DNA from: JBASEY01 sp049652745
Lineage (GTDB): Bacteria > CSSED10-310
Direction of reading: 5' to 3'
NCBI GenBank assembly: GCA_049652745.1
Contig: JBASEY010000049.1
Coordinates: forward strand, 1-64,000
Length of the DNA: 64,000 bases
A program made the translations under genes and the position numbers. Below, one piece after another: positions 26,975-36,001 of the stretch; the first letter of the stretch is position 1, and every line of letters starts with the position of its first letter. The notes under the pieces are model-generated. The model did no database searches. It was not told the origin of the DNA and saw only the letters and a list, made by a program, of their open reading frames with translations.

Positions 26975-27750
26975 TCAATTGATGTTTCAAGTATTTTCAA
27001 TGTCTTTGGAATGGTATCCAGATGATGGGCAAAGATCTCGCGCACGAGTCTGAGAGCAGTTGAACTGAATTTTTTCATATCCTTGATTTCATCTGGTTTG
27101 ATGATTTTTCCCGCGGCTGCCGATTCAACAATCCACAGTATATCCGCTGACACAATCCATTCTTTTTGCTTTTGATCGGCACCGGCGCAATTGGTACAAA
27201 TGACCCCACCGTCAGCCGGAATACAGTAAGCGCTTTTATTGAAGGCTCTTTCCCGATTGCAGTTGGCGCAGTGCGACCAATTGATGCCGTAACCGGACAG
27301 AACAAAAAATCGGAAACAAAAACAGAGGCTGAAATAGACGGCGTTACCTGGATTTCGGTCGATCTTATCAAGGGCGGCGGTTGCCGTCGCATATAGATCA
27401 AGGTTTGGATTCTCGGGTTCACAATATCTATCCAGACACTCCAAGATCAAAAAAGCAGCATTCAGCGCCGTCAGGTGCCCGAGAAGCACTTTAGGCCTTG
27501 TGATAACGTCGGCATGGTTGAATCTGAACAGTGAGCTTTTCGATGATCTGAATATTTCGGCTTCGATTTGATGAAAAGGCTCGAATCGACCCCGCCAGGC
27601 GCTTTTGGCTCGCAAAGAACCACGGGCCGTCACACGTATTTTCCCCAGTTGTTCGGTGTAAACCGTTATGATCTGGTCGGTCTCACCAAGGGGTGATCGG
27701 CGTAAAACCAGTCCGTGAATCCCGATTATTTTTGTAGGGGCAGTCGACAT
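26971..27750 (-). CDS. recO: DNA repair protein RecO
   Basis: RecFOR pathway mediator that loads RecA and anneals single strands. It has an N-terminal OB fold (IHGLVLRRSPLGETDQIITVYTEQLGKI-type start, then ARGSLRAKSAWRG), a helical bundle, and a zinc module CANCNRE...CIPADGGVICTNC (about 154-182). At 259 aa it is typical. It is convergent with selB and overlaps its end by 4 nt. Confidence 0.92.
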   Translation of the reverse strand: MSTAPTKIIGIHGLVLRRSPLGETDQIITVYTEQLGKIRVTARGSLRAKSAWRGRFEPFHQIEAEIFRSSKSSLFRFNHADVITRPKVLLGHLTALNAAFLILECLDRYCEPENPNLDLYATATAALDKIDRNPGNAVYFSLCFCFRFFVLSGYGINWSHCANCNRERAFNKSAYCIPADGGVICTNCAGADQKQKEWIVSADILWIVESAAAGKIIKPDEIKDMKKFSSTALRLVREIFAHHLDTIPKTLKILETSID

Positions 27751-27834
27751 GATAAAGCTCCTGTTTATACCAAACAGTACGAAAAACTTATATCACCTGA
27801 TGGCCGACAATACAAAAGCGGCATCCAAACCAAT

Positions 27835-27864
27835 TTGACAAAAATGGATAAAATGAGTTATAAA
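27835..27864 (+). promoter_or_regulatory. sigma-70-type promoter for the small membrane zinc-ribbon gene
   Basis: TTGACA (27835-27840) is followed after 17-18 nt by TTATAA/TATAAA (27858-27864). The predicted start is near 27871, a 16-nt leader before the ATG at 27887, with GGAGG at 27874-27878. Confidence 0.7.
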
Positions 27865-27886
27865 TGCAACGTTGGAGGCGTTTGAG

Positions 27887-28204
27887 ATGTTGTCGATTTA
27901 TAAAACAGCAATTATTCTCTTGATGATCGCATTTGCCCTTTGGATATACGAGAACGAATTTGAAAAAGACCTTTTTGTGCCCTATATCGACACCGTTTTT
28001 GGGATTGCAGGAGGTCTTTTACTGGCGTTTGCGATAGTGGGCACAGTTGTTAGCAGCCTTGTTGGAAAGACGGAAAAATGGCAACGAAAAAGACGCTGCA
28101 TTCGATGTGGCGTCAAAATCCCTAAAAACGAATTGTACTGCCCTGCACATAAAATAGAAGCAGCCGACGAATTTTTACGAGGAAAAAGCCCTGAAAATAA
28201 CTAA
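27887..28204 (+). CDS. two-helix membrane protein with zinc-ribbon tail
   Basis: 105 aa. Two predicted membrane helices (about 4-22 and 38-62: TAIILLMIAFALWIYE and IAGGLLLAFAIVGTVVSSL) are followed by a basic linker. The cysteine pattern CIRCGVKIPKNELYCPAH fits a small zinc ribbon facing the cytoplasm. The start is the ATG with a GGAGG site 8 nt upstream. No known family recognised. It is transcribed alone from its own promoter between recO and a lipoprotein gene. Confidence 0.7.
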   Translation: MLSIYKTAIILLMIAFALWIYENEFEKDLFVPYIDTVFGIAGGLLLAFAIVGTVVSSLVGKTEKWQRKRRCIRCGVKIPKNELYCPAHKIEAADEFLRGKSPENN

Positions 28205-28355
28205 GCCTTGAATGATTGAAATTTTTGTATTCGTTCAGGCAAAATGCCTGCTAAATCTTATGCGGCTCTTTAATTTAAAGTTAAAAAACAATCTAATGGG
28301 GTAGGTGATTGAATCTATCTTTATCGCATAGCTCGATGGTTTCGACAAATATACC

Positions 28356-28706
28356 TTATCGTTCGGACTGGCTATACATGCCGGATTCTTCCAGATAAAT
28401 CTTGAAAACTTCGCCATCGTACAACGTAAAATAAGTAGGCCCCCAAAACAGCGTACCATCTCGGCATACGCTGTAATATTCATTGCGGCCGTCGAGATAA
28501 CGGGAATAGACATAGAAAGTAGAAAACGGATTGACGGAGCCGACATATTCGCCGTTTATATAATTATCCACTAAATAATCAGTTCTATTGATATAAACAA
28601 TAGTTTCTTCGGCGTTATAATGATCCGGACTGTCATCGATCCAGATACATCCGCCGAGAGATGTGATAATTAAAACCATCACTGAAATCGTTAATGCTCT
28701 GTTCAT
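28356..28706 (-). CDS. small lipoprotein of unknown function
   Basis: 116 aa. The signal sequence has lipobox LGGC (about residues 17-20, ISVMVLIITSLGGC), followed by IWIDD. An Asp after the +1 Cys is not directly adjacent, so the Lol-avoidance rule gives no clear answer and sorting is likely to the outer membrane. The mature part is Tyr-rich and beta-like (YINRTDYLVDNYINGEYVGSV, FFSTFYVYSR-type strands). AGGAGGAG lies just before the chosen ATG, against a longer frame to 28775. Function unknown. Confidence 0.7.
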   Translation of the reverse strand: MNRALTISVMVLIITSLGGCIWIDDSPDHYNAEETIVYINRTDYLVDNYINGEYVGSVNPFSTFYVYSRYLDGRNEYYSVCRDGTLFWGPTYFTLYDGEVFKIYLEESGMYSQSER

Positions 28707-28880
28707 TGTCTCCTCCTGTCGCTGACTGATTTGTGCTGAACTGTCCCGATAAAGTTCCGCCGATTTCAACAACACATTTAAGCAAGTTCAATGCCAATAA
28801 GTTGTAATCCTTTTCAAACCCATTAAAATACTCGAGAGCGATAGCATGTCGCAACACGATCAATGGAGAAACCAAATTTT

Positions 28881-29918
28881 ATGTCATCTGTCAATGACAC
28901 TATTCTGTCCTCAGCCAGAAACCGTTTTTATTCGCTTGTGTTGATCCTGGCGCTTTCGGCTTGCCTGTCACCTCGTCAATCCAAGACGCCGTCTGAGCTG
29001 TCGGACCGGCTGTTGAACCTGTTGATCCAGAATCAGCTTCCCCTTGGCACGCCGGAATCCGCGTTGCGTGGTGAGGTCGAACGGTGTGGACAGTGGATAC
29101 GGGCGCAGCTTCAGAAGAACCCGGGGGAAACGTTTCGGCTTGAATCGAATGACAACAGGATTGTTGCTGTTAAAGGCAAAGGCTCGCGTTTGCTGGTTCC
29201 TGAGCTGTTTCAACATCTGGATCGATTGAACGCCTTTTTTCATTTGAACAGCGCTGTTCCCAGAAGCCTGTTTTCACCTGATTCAGTGCGGCAACTGGTT
29301 CTTCACAGCAGATCACGAGCTGCGATTGAAGATCTGATACAGCGTGATTATGAGGAGACCATCACCGAAATCGGTGGAATAGTGACGGTTCCGCAGGGGG
29401 CGGATTTTTTGGAGTTTCACCTGATCGATTCGGAGAATGCCCGTCTGGTGCGGCGACTTCAAACGATATCCACGCCGAAGGCTTTTGCAAGGGACTTGAG
29501 TTTGCTGTTTCCTTCTCTACCGTTTTTACAGGTGCGGGCGCAAAGAACGATCGATATTTTGACAACCGAAGCCGATCTTACCGACGATCAACAGAAAGAG
29601 GATACCATCGAGTCTTTCATGGATTTGCTGATTTATTATTCCAGGCACAGTTATATTTTAGAGCAAGGCACGCAGTATGCCGCTGTGGCGGAAGCCGGCA
29701 TATCCGGTGTTTATATGGGAGTCTTCCACATCCATCCACCCGGTAATCCCCCTTCTTTGGAGGACAAAGCCGGCAGCTTGTTGCGAAAGAACTTCGTGAT
29801 CGTTCCGGAAGCCGATCATATCCAGATCCATTACCTGGACTTTTCCGCCGACCCGGCACAAGAACCGGAAGTCTTTCGGCTTGATTATCCAAAGCTCGAC
29901 GTCGATCACCCTTTATAA
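28881..29918 (+). CDS. lipoprotein with JAMM/MPN-like metalloprotease motif
   Basis: 345 aa. Lipoprotein signal with LSAC (Cys28). The C-terminal part carries HIHPPGNPPSLED (His283, His285, Ser292, Asp295), close to the JAMM zinc motif HxHP-x(6)-SxxD but one residue short. An upstream strand TEIGGIV (Glu163) sits where the catalytic Glu-xx-Gly strand would be, and FVIVPEADHIQIHYLDF follows the His motif as in JAB folds. The insertion of about 120 residues between Glu and HxH is unusual. The start could be 28863; 28881 has GGAGA 11 nt upstream. The 3' end overlaps the converging RNase Z-like gene by 13 nt. Peptidase or isopeptidase activity is inference. Confidence 0.6.
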   Translation: MSSVNDTILSSARNRFYSLVLILALSACLSPRQSKTPSELSDRLLNLLIQNQLPLGTPESALRGEVERCGQWIRAQLQKNPGETFRLESNDNRIVAVKGKGSRLLVPELFQHLDRLNAFFHLNSAVPRSLFSPDSVRQLVLHSRSRAAIEDLIQRDYEETITEIGGIVTVPQGADFLEFHLIDSENARLVRRLQTISTPKAFARDLSLLFPSLPFLQVRAQRTIDILTTEADLTDDQQKEDTIESFMDLLIYYSRHSYILEQGTQYAAVAEAGISGVYMGVFHIHPPGNPPSLEDKAGSLLRKNFVIVPEADHIQIHYLDFSADPAQEPEVFRLDYPKLDVDHPL

Positions 29919-30973
29919 TTACGATGGGAGTTTCTTCTAGGAGTCTGCGCCATTTCCGTTCTGGGAAAAATCGTTTTGGCTTCTCGCACAGCCTGGTACA
30001 GGTTTGGATGATAACGGCTGGAGATATGGAATAGAACCAGTCTGGCGGCATTTAATTTTTTGGCGATTTGTGCTGCCTGGGTCGATGTCAGATGGTGATA
30101 GGTGGAGGCCAGGTGTGAATCGGTTTGCATAAAAGTGGATTCACATACGATCAGATCGGCGTTCATCGCGACGGTTTTAAGTCGGTTCACCCAGGAGGCG
30201 GCATAGGCGGTATCGGTGATATAGACGATTTTTTTGCCTTTTTTAATCCTGACCAGTTTTTCGATCAGCCATTTTCGGTCATAGATTTTTTCGTCAATTT
30301 TTATTGGTTCAGAGCATTCAGCGCCATCCAGTTCAGGTAGATATTTCAGGAGATTTCCCACCCAAGGCCCGGGTTCCAACCCCAGCTTTTGCATGTGCTC
30401 TTTATCTATTCTGGCGGCGTCTTTTTCGATCAGCGCATAGGCATGGCATGGTGAGCCGCCATGTGGGACCGAGATCGCATACACTTGAAAGCGGGGTTCA
30501 TCTACAATCGGGCCGGTATAGGGAGTTACCAGAGGTTTTATTTTTCGTTCGAAGCGGTGATTACACGCCAGTGTTTCCTGATATCGGTAACCGCGATGGT
30601 ACGCGTTTATTTCCAGGATCAGCTCCTGTTCCGACGATTTGTCCCAGTCGTAGCCGGCCAATTTAGCGGCCAGTCGATCGACAATGCCTTTGGGCCCGTG
30701 AATATGCAGCGTTTTATTTTCGCCTAGAAGAGACCTGATGATGTGATCGAATCCGATCAGATGATCGATATGGGCATGAGAAATGAACAGGTGTTTGAGC
30801 TTCAGGATGGTTTTGACTTTGCTTCTGACGCCGCAGTCGAACAGCACGGCCAGACCGTCGTTTTCGAAGTCCAGCAGCAAAAAGGGGTCTTGGGCCGCTC
30901 CCGCCACCTGCCATTTGAACGTCCACTTTGGATCGTTGTTTTCCTTGGCCGCCATCGGATGTGCTCGACTCAT
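29906..30973 (-). CDS. metallo-beta-lactamase-fold hydrolase, RNase Z-like
   Basis: 355 aa. MBL-fold signature HAHIDHLIGFD (HxHxDH) and later a TDTAY zinc aspartate, YHHLTSTQAAQIAKK and FHISSRY, all as in ribonuclease Z/ElaC. The residues around LLDFENDGLAVLFDCGVRSK resemble RNase Z more than glyoxalases. In a radical SAM operon it may instead be a specialised hydrolase. It starts at ATG overlapping the upstream radical SAM stop by 4 nt (ATGA), so it is coupled to it. tRNA 3' processing is possible but not shown, because CCA-less tRNAs need such an enzyme in general. Confidence 0.78.
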   Translation of the reverse strand: MSRAHPMAAKENNDPKWTFKWQVAGAAQDPFLLLDFENDGLAVLFDCGVRSKVKTILKLKHLFISHAHIDHLIGFDHIIRSLLGENKTLHIHGPKGIVDRLAAKLAGYDWDKSSEQELILEINAYHRGYRYQETLACNHRFERKIKPLVTPYTGPIVDEPRFQVYAISVPHGGSPCHAYALIEKDAARIDKEHMQKLGLEPGPWVGNLLKYLPELDGAECSEPIKIDEKIYDRKWLIEKLVRIKKGKKIVYITDTAYAASWVNRLKTVAMNADLIVCESTFMQTDSHLASTYHHLTSTQAAQIAKKLNAARLVLFHISSRYHPNLYQAVREAKTIFPRTEMAQTPRRNSHRNYKG

Positions 30974-31941
30974 TGGCTGTCCTTTGCACGCCAGACTCGC
31001 GTCAGGGCTGTGATATGTTCGATGGCAAATCCATGGTCATGGACTTGGGCTTTTCCGCCCGCCCACGCTTCACAATCTCGACAAATCGACGGTGGAGCGT
31101 ATCTGCCGGCGCGTTGAGTCGATCGGTATTTGTCCATTTTGAAACTGCGCCACAACTTTTTGAACGGGTAGTCAAATACGTTTCCGACTGAAGTTTGGCT
31201 TTCCCAATCTTCGCAACAGATCACCATTTCGCCGTCCCATTGGATGAAGGCAGTATCGAACAAGTGACGGCAAGGCTGCCGGGTTTCAGTTCGGGGAGTT
31301 TCCAAGGTGCGCCCCGCTTTTATCCGCCGAGCCTGTATAACCACTTCATTTACGACAGGAAGCCAGCGTCGGATATAGGCGTCCACTTCGCTCCGGTTTT
31401 CCAATTGTTCGACAAGAAGAACGCGGACAAAAGGTTTTTTCGCTCGGCGGCGGTTCTTCTCATCCACCAGAATCTGCACCGCTTCCTCGGCAGGACCAAG
31501 GTCGCCACCGGTTATCGTGTGAAACGTATCAGGTTGCAGCGCGTGGATGGAGAATCCAATTTCGTCCACTTCTCTATCGATCAGAAACGATGCGGTTTTT
31601 GACGTGAAAAATGCTCCATTGGTATTGAACGCTACCGATAATCCCAGTTTTTGCTTGGTGAATTCGACCATGTCCAGGAATTCCGGATGTAGAAAAGATT
31701 CGCCTGCACCCTGGGGTATAACCAATAAACCGCCGAAATCTTTGAACTGGGTGACAATGTCGCGATATTGCTCAGTTTTCATGAAACCGACGGCTCTATC
31801 GGAGGCTTTTTCCGGCCCATGAAACGGACACATTTGGCAGCGGAAATTGCAGGCGTTGGTCACCTCGATCTGCAAAGCGGTCGGCCGAGCATCTCCAGCT
31901 AGTCGCAAAAGGCGGTTTTTAAGTATTTGTAATGCTTTCAT
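30970..31941 (-). CDS. radical SAM/SPASM protein
   Basis: 323 aa. Radical SAM cluster motif CNFRCQMCP (residues 31-39, CxxxCxxC) after IEVTNACNFR. The C-terminal SPASM-like cysteines are CCEDW (auxiliary cluster region) and a CRDCEAWA end. Such enzymes mature peptides or proteins, or modify nucleotides and cofactors. The downstream gene is the coupled MBL hydrolase and the upstream one is a second SPASM enzyme, so the three act together. No peptide substrate is obvious. Confidence 0.82.
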   Translation of the reverse strand: MKALQILKNRLLRLAGDARPTALQIEVTNACNFRCQMCPFHGPEKASDRAVGFMKTEQYRDIVTQFKDFGGLLVIPQGAGESFLHPEFLDMVEFTKQKLGLSVAFNTNGAFFTSKTASFLIDREVDEIGFSIHALQPDTFHTITGGDLGPAEEAVQILVDEKNRRRAKKPFVRVLLVEQLENRSEVDAYIRRWLPVVNEVVIQARRIKAGRTLETPRTETRQPCRHLFDTAFIQWDGEMVICCEDWESQTSVGNVFDYPFKKLWRSFKMDKYRSTQRAGRYAPPSICRDCEAWAGGKAQVHDHGFAIEHITALTRVWRAKDSQ

Positions 31942-32004
31942 AAGATTTCAGCGGCACCGGTTAGAGGGTCCCTTTTACATTTATTTTGCCATATTTCATT
32001 GTTA

Positions 32005-33057
32005 TCAATAGATCAAAACTCCGTGACGCAGGCAATGGTCGCAGACAACATGTCCCGGCAGTGAAGATTTCTTTCCGGCCATTCGTGCTCGAGCCGTTCG
32101 GTATTGCTTGCCGTTCCAAATTTTCCAGAATCCGCCTTTTTCACTCAAAACTCCGAAATCGTCTTTAGGATCTATGACGGCACAGCACGGTGAAATCGAG
32201 CCGTCGGGATGAATGACCAGGCTGTCCCATAATTTCGAACAGAAGCTGGGATCGCCTTTCAGGCGTCCTGTCACTGGAATATAGGCGGAGAGTTCCGGAT
32301 TTTCCGGCAGCCAGTCTGAATCCTTTGCCAGTCGTTCTTCGGGTGTATGCGTGAACATACGCGTGATATCGACCAAAATCGGGACAAAAACGACGCGATC
32401 GACGCCGATCTCGCGAGCTTTTGCGATGACGGCTTCCGTTTCTTTTTCGGTATGGCGGTTCAGCAGCACCTGCCAACGGATTGTCGGTTTTGTCAGTCCC
32501 AATTGGTTTCGACGAGCCAGCAGAAGTTGCATGTTGTTCACGGCGGTCTCGAAATTTCCGCCTACCCGGTAAGTTGCGTATGTCTCCGAGGTCGCACCGT
32601 CGATAGAGCAGCCGATCTCATCGATGCCTGAACGAACCAGTCCATCCGTCAGGTCGGGTGTCAGGTATTGCAGGTTCGAGGAAAAGCCGATATAGCACGG
32701 ATATTTTCGAGCGATGGCCAGGAATTCCAGGATATCGGGATGTCGAAGGGGTTCCCCCCAATTGGTGAGGGTCAAGGTATAGAGATAGGGGCCGAACGTT
32801 TTCATTATCGTGGAGAACAGTGTTCGTGTCATCAGGGCGGGTGGTCGAGGTATTTCGTTTCTGCCGTTGGGACATATCGGGCATTTGAGTCCGCAGGTAT
32901 TGATCAGATCGACGATCAGGTGTCTTGGATATCCGAACACGCGCTGAGTTTTCAGTCTGGCTTGCAGGCCGACAAGGATATTGTTGACAGAGCGCATCGC
33001 GCTCGGCTTTACGTCGTATTTAATATCCGGATTCCGGTTCAGCCACAGTACTTCCAT
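32005..33057 (-). CDS. radical SAM/SPASM protein
   Basis: About 350 aa from an ATG preceded by AAAGGA at 6-nt spacing. The open frame runs to 33171 but without a ribosome site. CGLKCPICPNG carries the CxxxCxxC cluster. The substrate barrel follows, and a SPASM-like end has SKLWDSLVIHPDGSISPCC, DFGVLSE and VCDHCLRHG. It is first in the minus-strand operon with a second SPASM enzyme and an RNase Z-like hydrolase. It is divergent from the large secreted protein, so the pair might act on a surface protein or a small peptide. Confidence 0.82.
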   Translation of the reverse strand: MEVLWLNRNPDIKYDVKPSAMRSVNNILVGLQARLKTQRVFGYPRHLIVDLINTCGLKCPICPNGRNEIPRPPALMTRTLFSTIMKTFGPYLYTLTLTNWGEPLRHPDILEFLAIARKYPCYIGFSSNLQYLTPDLTDGLVRSGIDEIGCSIDGATSETYATYRVGGNFETAVNNMQLLLARRNQLGLTKPTIRWQVLLNRHTEKETEAVIAKAREIGVDRVVFVPILVDITRMFTHTPEERLAKDSDWLPENPELSAYIPVTGRLKGDPSFCSKLWDSLVIHPDGSISPCCAVIDPKDDFGVLSEKGGFWKIWNGKQYRTARARMAGKKSSLPGHVVCDHCLRHGVLIY

Positions 33058-33164
33058 TCCAATTCCTTTTATATCCTCGGTCATCCCGGCCGGCGGAATT
33101 TTGAAGCTAGCACGGCCAGGGATGGTCGTCAAGTTATGCCATAATGTCATTTCGGGTTGGATTC

Positions 33165-33193
33165 TTGCCATTTAGATTGATTTTCTGTATATT
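33165..33193 (+). promoter_or_regulatory. sigma-70-type promoter for the large secreted protein
   Basis: TTGCCA (33165-33170), a 17-nt spacer and TATATT (33188-33193). The predicted start lies about 43 nt before the ATG at 33243. Confidence 0.6.
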
Positions 33194-33242
33194 TATAAAG
33201 TGGTGTATCGTTGTTGAACAATCATTGACGGAGGCTTTGGGT

Positions 33243-35924
33243 ATGAAAATAAGTAAAGTGTCAACTTTTTTGACCGTATTCATTTTCTTGTTATCGACCT
33301 TTTTTCTGACTTCGGATGGTGTTTTTGCGGAAACGAGCGGTTATTACGACTTTGACGCATTTGGTCTTTCATCAGCGGCTAAACCCATCGGCGGAAATGG
33401 CCCTTTGAGCTCCAATGCGGCCATTTTAACCAGTTGGCAGTATTACAACAGCCCAACCCAGACTGAATGGTGGGTGCCCCATGATGTCTCTCGAACAGCG
33501 GCTACCAATGCATACTCCGCAACGGTCGATATCGGTTTCAATTTCAATTATTACCAGGAACGTTTCCGTTATTTAAAAGTTGCAGTCAATGGGTATGTCG
33601 ATTTCAATACTGTAATGCAGGAATTTGGTTCGGTTATGAGACCCAATGTGCGGCTCGTGCATCAGCCTGGATCACCACATGCCATCTATCATTCATGGAC
33701 AAACGACGCGTATGTGAATTCCAATAACGATGTCAGCTTCAATCCTGGAGCTGGGATTCTATACGGCCGAGAAGGATCAGATTTTGGTCTGAGAAATCTG
33801 ATAATCGAATATTATCACGTCAAAAAACAACAAACAGGCCAACCGGATTCGCTAACAGGATGGGTCAGATTGTATGAAACATCGAATATTGTTGAGCTGT
33901 GGTATTTCAAAAACATGGGGGTAACCTGTAGCGGAAATCCGCCTCTTAACATCAATATGGATGTAGGCATGGAATCACGTATCGGCTCTTCAAAAATCGG
34001 CGATGAACCTCCGACGGATCCTTTACCCAATCCGATCAATACGGAAAGTTGGCACTATGGATGTGCTACACACGCGGGTCCTGCTATTCCTGCGACCCAT
34101 TATCGTTTCGTACCCCGAACGTATCGGTGGAATAATTCGACCTATTGGCCGATGAATTTTAATTTGGTTACCGGGAACGTTCCAGATTTCTGGTCGTTAT
34201 CTAATGGGGGCGCACAGGAAAACACGTGGAAATGGTATCCGACCGGTACAGGTTCAATAAATTCAGCTTGTATGGCGGTCGATTCCACCAGTTCGGAAGA
34301 AATTTTGACAACTCGTTTTATTGATTTTAACAATCATACCGGTTACCCGCAAATAACGTTTACACAAGATTTTGTCAGCGATGGAAACAACAAGATCGAA
34401 GTTTTGTTGACATGGGCCTATCTGGCACCCAATGCTGGGGTCTATCAACTGCCGTGGCAAACCCTGTGGAGCCATTCCGGGTCGAATATTAACGGACCGA
34501 TAACTATCGATTTTTCGATGCCGCCGACATTCGGCCGGGAGCATGTTCAGATAGGGTTCAAATACTCACGTACCGACGACCCTGTGACCATCGCACAATG
34601 GAATATGGATACGGACCCGCTATCGAGCGGCTGGGTTCGGGATGGCACTACTCCTAGCGACTGGGTATGGCGGCAGCCTTTTGTCAATGACAATCTTCGC
34701 TGGGGTCGAGGAATAGGCCCGAAAAAGGGATATAACGGAGGGGCTTTCTTCGGATTGAGACCTGGGAACACATCCGATAATAATGGTGATTATCGGGCAG
34801 GCAGTAATACCTGGGTGAGAACCGGAGTCATAAACTGTTCCGGGTACAGCTATGTTGAATTGAATTATAAACGGTGGCTGGGGGTTGAACACAAAGGCAC
34901 CACAGCGGCCGGTGATTATGGCTTTATTGAGATATCCACCAACGGAACTACTTGGACTGAAGTGTGGAGAAGCGATCAGGATTTCTCCAATGTTTTCAAT
35001 GATGTCGAATGGATGGATCACACCCTCGATCTATCGCCCTGGGCGGCTAACCAGCCGATGGTTTACATCCGGTGGCGGCTGCAATCGGATTCGGATTCAC
35101 AAAACTTTAGATTTTGTGGCTGGAACTTGGATGATGTCGTCGTTCGTGGCCGAACCAACGTTACAGGGTATTGGGCGATCGACAACGTTCAGTTTTCCGA
35201 AGGTGCGACTCCGACTCCAACGCCTACCTATACGCCCACCCCGTCGAACACTCCCACACGGACTCCAACGAACACTCCCACACGGACCCCGACTCAGACT
35301 CCGACTCCCAGCTCGACTCCCACTTCGACGCCAACGCCGACCGATACGCCGACGGTCACGCCCACTTGGACTTCGAGCCCGGTGCCTGTGCCTACTCAAC
35401 CCGGGGATCCGACATCGACGCCGACCCCGCCGATAAAGCTGGATTGTGACAACGCTATCGAGTTACAGTGTGGGCAATACCAATCGTTCGATCCTTATAG
35501 CGAAGGCACAAACAAGGTCAATTCGTATGTCTGCCTGCCCAGTGGAATGCCGCTGTTGAACGGAAAAGAAATGGTATTCAAGGTTTATGCCTGGGAGACC
35601 GGACCCATCAGGATTCATCTGAATACTCCGGATCCATCGAATTTCGATCTTATCGTCATGCGTTTCGGTATCGACATCTGTTCGGAATATGCCAATTGTG
35701 ACTGGGCGATAAGCAATGAGGTGCTTGAATTCTGGGGCGTTCAAGGATCATACTATTACATTGTGGTCGATATGGAAGAATTCAACGAGACTCCTTTTAC
35801 CATTTTCGCCGAATGTGAGGGAATCCCTGCGATACCGGCAACCAATCGCATCGGCCTGGTTTTCTTGGTCGTCGTCTTAGGAGCGGTACTGCTGCTGTCG
35901 TCCCGACGCTTGGCAGCCAGGTAA
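33243..35924 (+). CDS. large secreted surface protein with PT-repeat linker and CTERM-like tail
   Basis: 893 aa. Sec signal peptide at 1-28 (ATG with GGAGG, chosen over the longer frame at 33144). A nidogen-like segment (YYQERFRYLKVAVNGYVDF) is followed by a MAM/jelly-roll-like module around 560-650 (FIEISTNGTTWTEVW, DHTLDLSPWA, WNLDDVVVRG). A Pro/Thr-rich spacer occupies about 656-730. A PPC-like module starts at CDNAIELQCGQY. The end is IPATNRIGLVF, a hydrophobic helix, then SSRRLAAR. This tripartite tail resembles IPTL/PEP-CTERM-type sorting signals, but no exact class is certain and no exosortase is in the window. Probably anchored at or shed from the surface. Confidence 0.82.
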   Translation: MKISKVSTFLTVFIFLLSTFFLTSDGVFAETSGYYDFDAFGLSSAAKPIGGNGPLSSNAAILTSWQYYNSPTQTEWWVPHDVSRTAATNAYSATVDIGFNFNYYQERFRYLKVAVNGYVDFNTVMQEFGSVMRPNVRLVHQPGSPHAIYHSWTNDAYVNSNNDVSFNPGAGILYGREGSDFGLRNLIIEYYHVKKQQTGQPDSLTGWVRLYETSNIVELWYFKNMGVTCSGNPPLNINMDVGMESRIGSSKIGDEPPTDPLPNPINTESWHYGCATHAGPAIPATHYRFVPRTYRWNNSTYWPMNFNLVTGNVPDFWSLSNGGAQENTWKWYPTGTGSINSACMAVDSTSSEEILTTRFIDFNNHTGYPQITFTQDFVSDGNNKIEVLLTWAYLAPNAGVYQLPWQTLWSHSGSNINGPITIDFSMPPTFGREHVQIGFKYSRTDDPVTIAQWNMDTDPLSSGWVRDGTTPSDWVWRQPFVNDNLRWGRGIGPKKGYNGGAFFGLRPGNTSDNNGDYRAGSNTWVRTGVINCSGYSYVELNYKRWLGVEHKGTTAAGDYGFIEISTNGTTWTEVWRSDQDFSNVFNDVEWMDHTLDLSPWAANQPMVYIRWRLQSDSDSQNFRFCGWNLDDVVVRGRTNVTGYWAIDNVQFSEGATPTPTPTYTPTPSNTPTRTPTNTPTRTPTQTPTPSSTPTSTPTPTDTPTVTPTWTSSPVPVPTQPGDPTSTPTPPIKLDCDNAIELQCGQYQSFDPYSEGTNKVNSYVCLPSGMPLLNGKEMVFKVYAWETGPIRIHLNTPDPSNFDLIVMRFGIDICSEYANCDWAISNEVLEFWGVQGSYYYIVVDMEEFNETPFTIFAECEGIPAIPATNRIGLVFLVVVLGAVLLLSSRRLAAR
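35208..35430 (+). repeat. Pro-Thr codon repeat (low-complexity linker)
   Basis: An in-frame PT-rich tract inside the large secreted protein. It includes two adjacent 24-nt direct copies (35247-35270, 35271-35294) encoding NTPTRTPT. Such tracts are typical spacers of surface proteins and can vary in length by slippage or recombination. Confidence 0.8.
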
Positions 35925-36001
35925 TCGTCGATTCTAAAACCTATTTCGTTTTAAGGTGCCGCATGTGTTTACGGCTATTTCGGCGGACTGTCAAGTCAAA
36001 G

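Noticed and set aside
28236..28250. CAGGCA-AAA-TGCCTG hairpin between convergent genes
   Set aside because: Six-bp stem without a T run on either strand; could form by chance.
35208..35430. Possible CRISPR-like or tandem satellite repeat
   Set aside because: In-frame PT codon repeats without spacers. It is a protein linker.
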